NCBI GenBank assembly: GCA_946615525.1 | Contig: CAMOHW010000066.1 | Coordinates: 1-5,490 of the forward strand | Direction of reading: 5' to 3' | Length of the DNA stretch: 5,490 nt | Origin: an uncultured Clostridia bacterium | GTDB taxonomy: Bacteria; Bacillota; Clostridia; Oscillospirales; CAG-272 | The notes under the pieces: model-generated | The model's input: only the letters and a program-made list of their open reading frames with translations | Database searches by the model: none | What the model was told of the DNA's origin: nothing | Part shown: piece after piece, positions 5,284-5,490 of the stretch | How positions within the stretch are numbered: the first letter of the stretch is position 1 | Layout: each line of letters opens with the position of its first letter | Translations under genes and position numbers: made by a program

Positions 5284-5490
5284 TCAGTTTTCCTCCAGGG
5301 CAAAATAGAGGTCGGTTGCGCCGGAAAAGGCATCGGATTTGAGGGTTACGCTCTCCATTTCCCCGGGCGCCACCTTGATTTTCTTGCGCGCGTAGATTGC
5401 GGTTCCGTTCTGGTCGGTTACTTTCACGGTCACGTTGCGGTAAACGTCCGCCACGCGGAATTGATGGCTGACATTCCCCATTTGAAAACC
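5284..5490 (-). CDS. C-terminal fragment, probably of an FAD-dependent NAD(P) oxidoreductase
   Basis: The last 68 codons of a gene enter from the right edge and end at TGA (5284-5286). The visible part holds FRVADVYRNVTVKVTD, then YARKKIKVAPGEMESVTL, and ends YFALEEN. It looks like a small beta-rich tail. From memory of the family, similar tails (FRV-x2-x-YRNV ... APGEME) close the FAD-dependent oxidoreductase that precedes DUF1667 genes in clostridial operons. The dinucleotide-binding domains themselves lie outside the window, so this identity rests on a weak local match and on the 1-nt spacing to the DUF1667 gene. An internal ATG at 5479-5481 is not taken as a start, because no ribosome binding site can be seen and the frame stays open to the edge. 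Confidence 0.6.
   Translation of the reverse strand, partial: GFQMGNVSHQFRVADVYRNVTVKVTDQNGTAIYARKKIKVAPGEMESVTLKSDAFSGATDLYFALEEN

Noticed and set aside
4869..5342. Plus-strand frame of 157 codons after the synthetase
   Set aside because: It starts in the terminator hairpin and is antisense to the DUF1667 gene, which has a ribosome binding site and family motifs.

Overview
The window looks like chromosomal DNA from an anaerobic Firmicute of the class Clostridia, probably a Ruminococcaceae/Oscillospiraceae- or Lachnospiraceae-like gut organism. This rests on protein character (two tandem small FeoA proteins ahead of a clostridial-type FeoB, and a DUF1667 protein typical of Clostridia), strong AGGAGG-type ribosome binding sites, and near-perfect TTGACA/TATAAT promoters. 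The taxonomic placement is inference; no rRNA or other marker is present. I see no tRNA, rRNA, CRISPR array, insertion sequence or phage gene.

Layout. (1) 1-2243, minus strand: a ferrous iron uptake operon. A consensus promoter (2215-2243) with a 16-bp palindromic operator at its start point drives feoA-type gene 1 (70 aa), feoA-type gene 2 (73 aa) and feoB, whose C-terminal part runs off the left edge (534 residues visible). A second copy of the palindrome lies about 50 bp upstream of the -35 box. FeoB carries an unusually long acidic, tyrosine-rich loop between its first and second membrane segments. (2) 2330-2998, minus strand: a 207-aa XRE-type DNA-binding protein with four predicted membrane segments, ending in a strong intrinsic terminator just upstream of the feo control region. 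(3) 2999-3223: a divergent control region with one promoter in each direction. On the right-hand side, a cluster of GTAGA repeats at 21/11/10-bp intervals leads up to the -35 box. (4) 3224-4864, plus strand: a 546-aa long-chain acyl-CoA synthetase-like AMP-binding enzyme, followed by a terminator hairpin that shares a 23-bp core with the one after the XRE gene. (5) 4929-5490, minus strand, convergent: the end of a redox operon. A short C-terminal fragment probably belongs to an FAD-dependent oxidoreductase. It is followed after 1 nt by a 117-aa DUF1667 protein with a CxxC-x3-C...C pattern suggestive of a [4Fe-4S] cluster.

How the parts work together. FeoA1, FeoA2 and FeoB form one Fe2+ transport unit that is probably repressed by a metal-responsive regulator when iron is sufficient. 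The XRE membrane protein and the acyl-CoA synthetase are divergently transcribed and may form a regulator/target pair connected with fatty-acid or membrane state; this is inferred from arrangement only. The DUF1667 gene and its upstream partner form a separate redox unit. I do not see a clearly new multi-gene system. The best leads are the paired operators, the phased repeat cluster and the FeoB loop.
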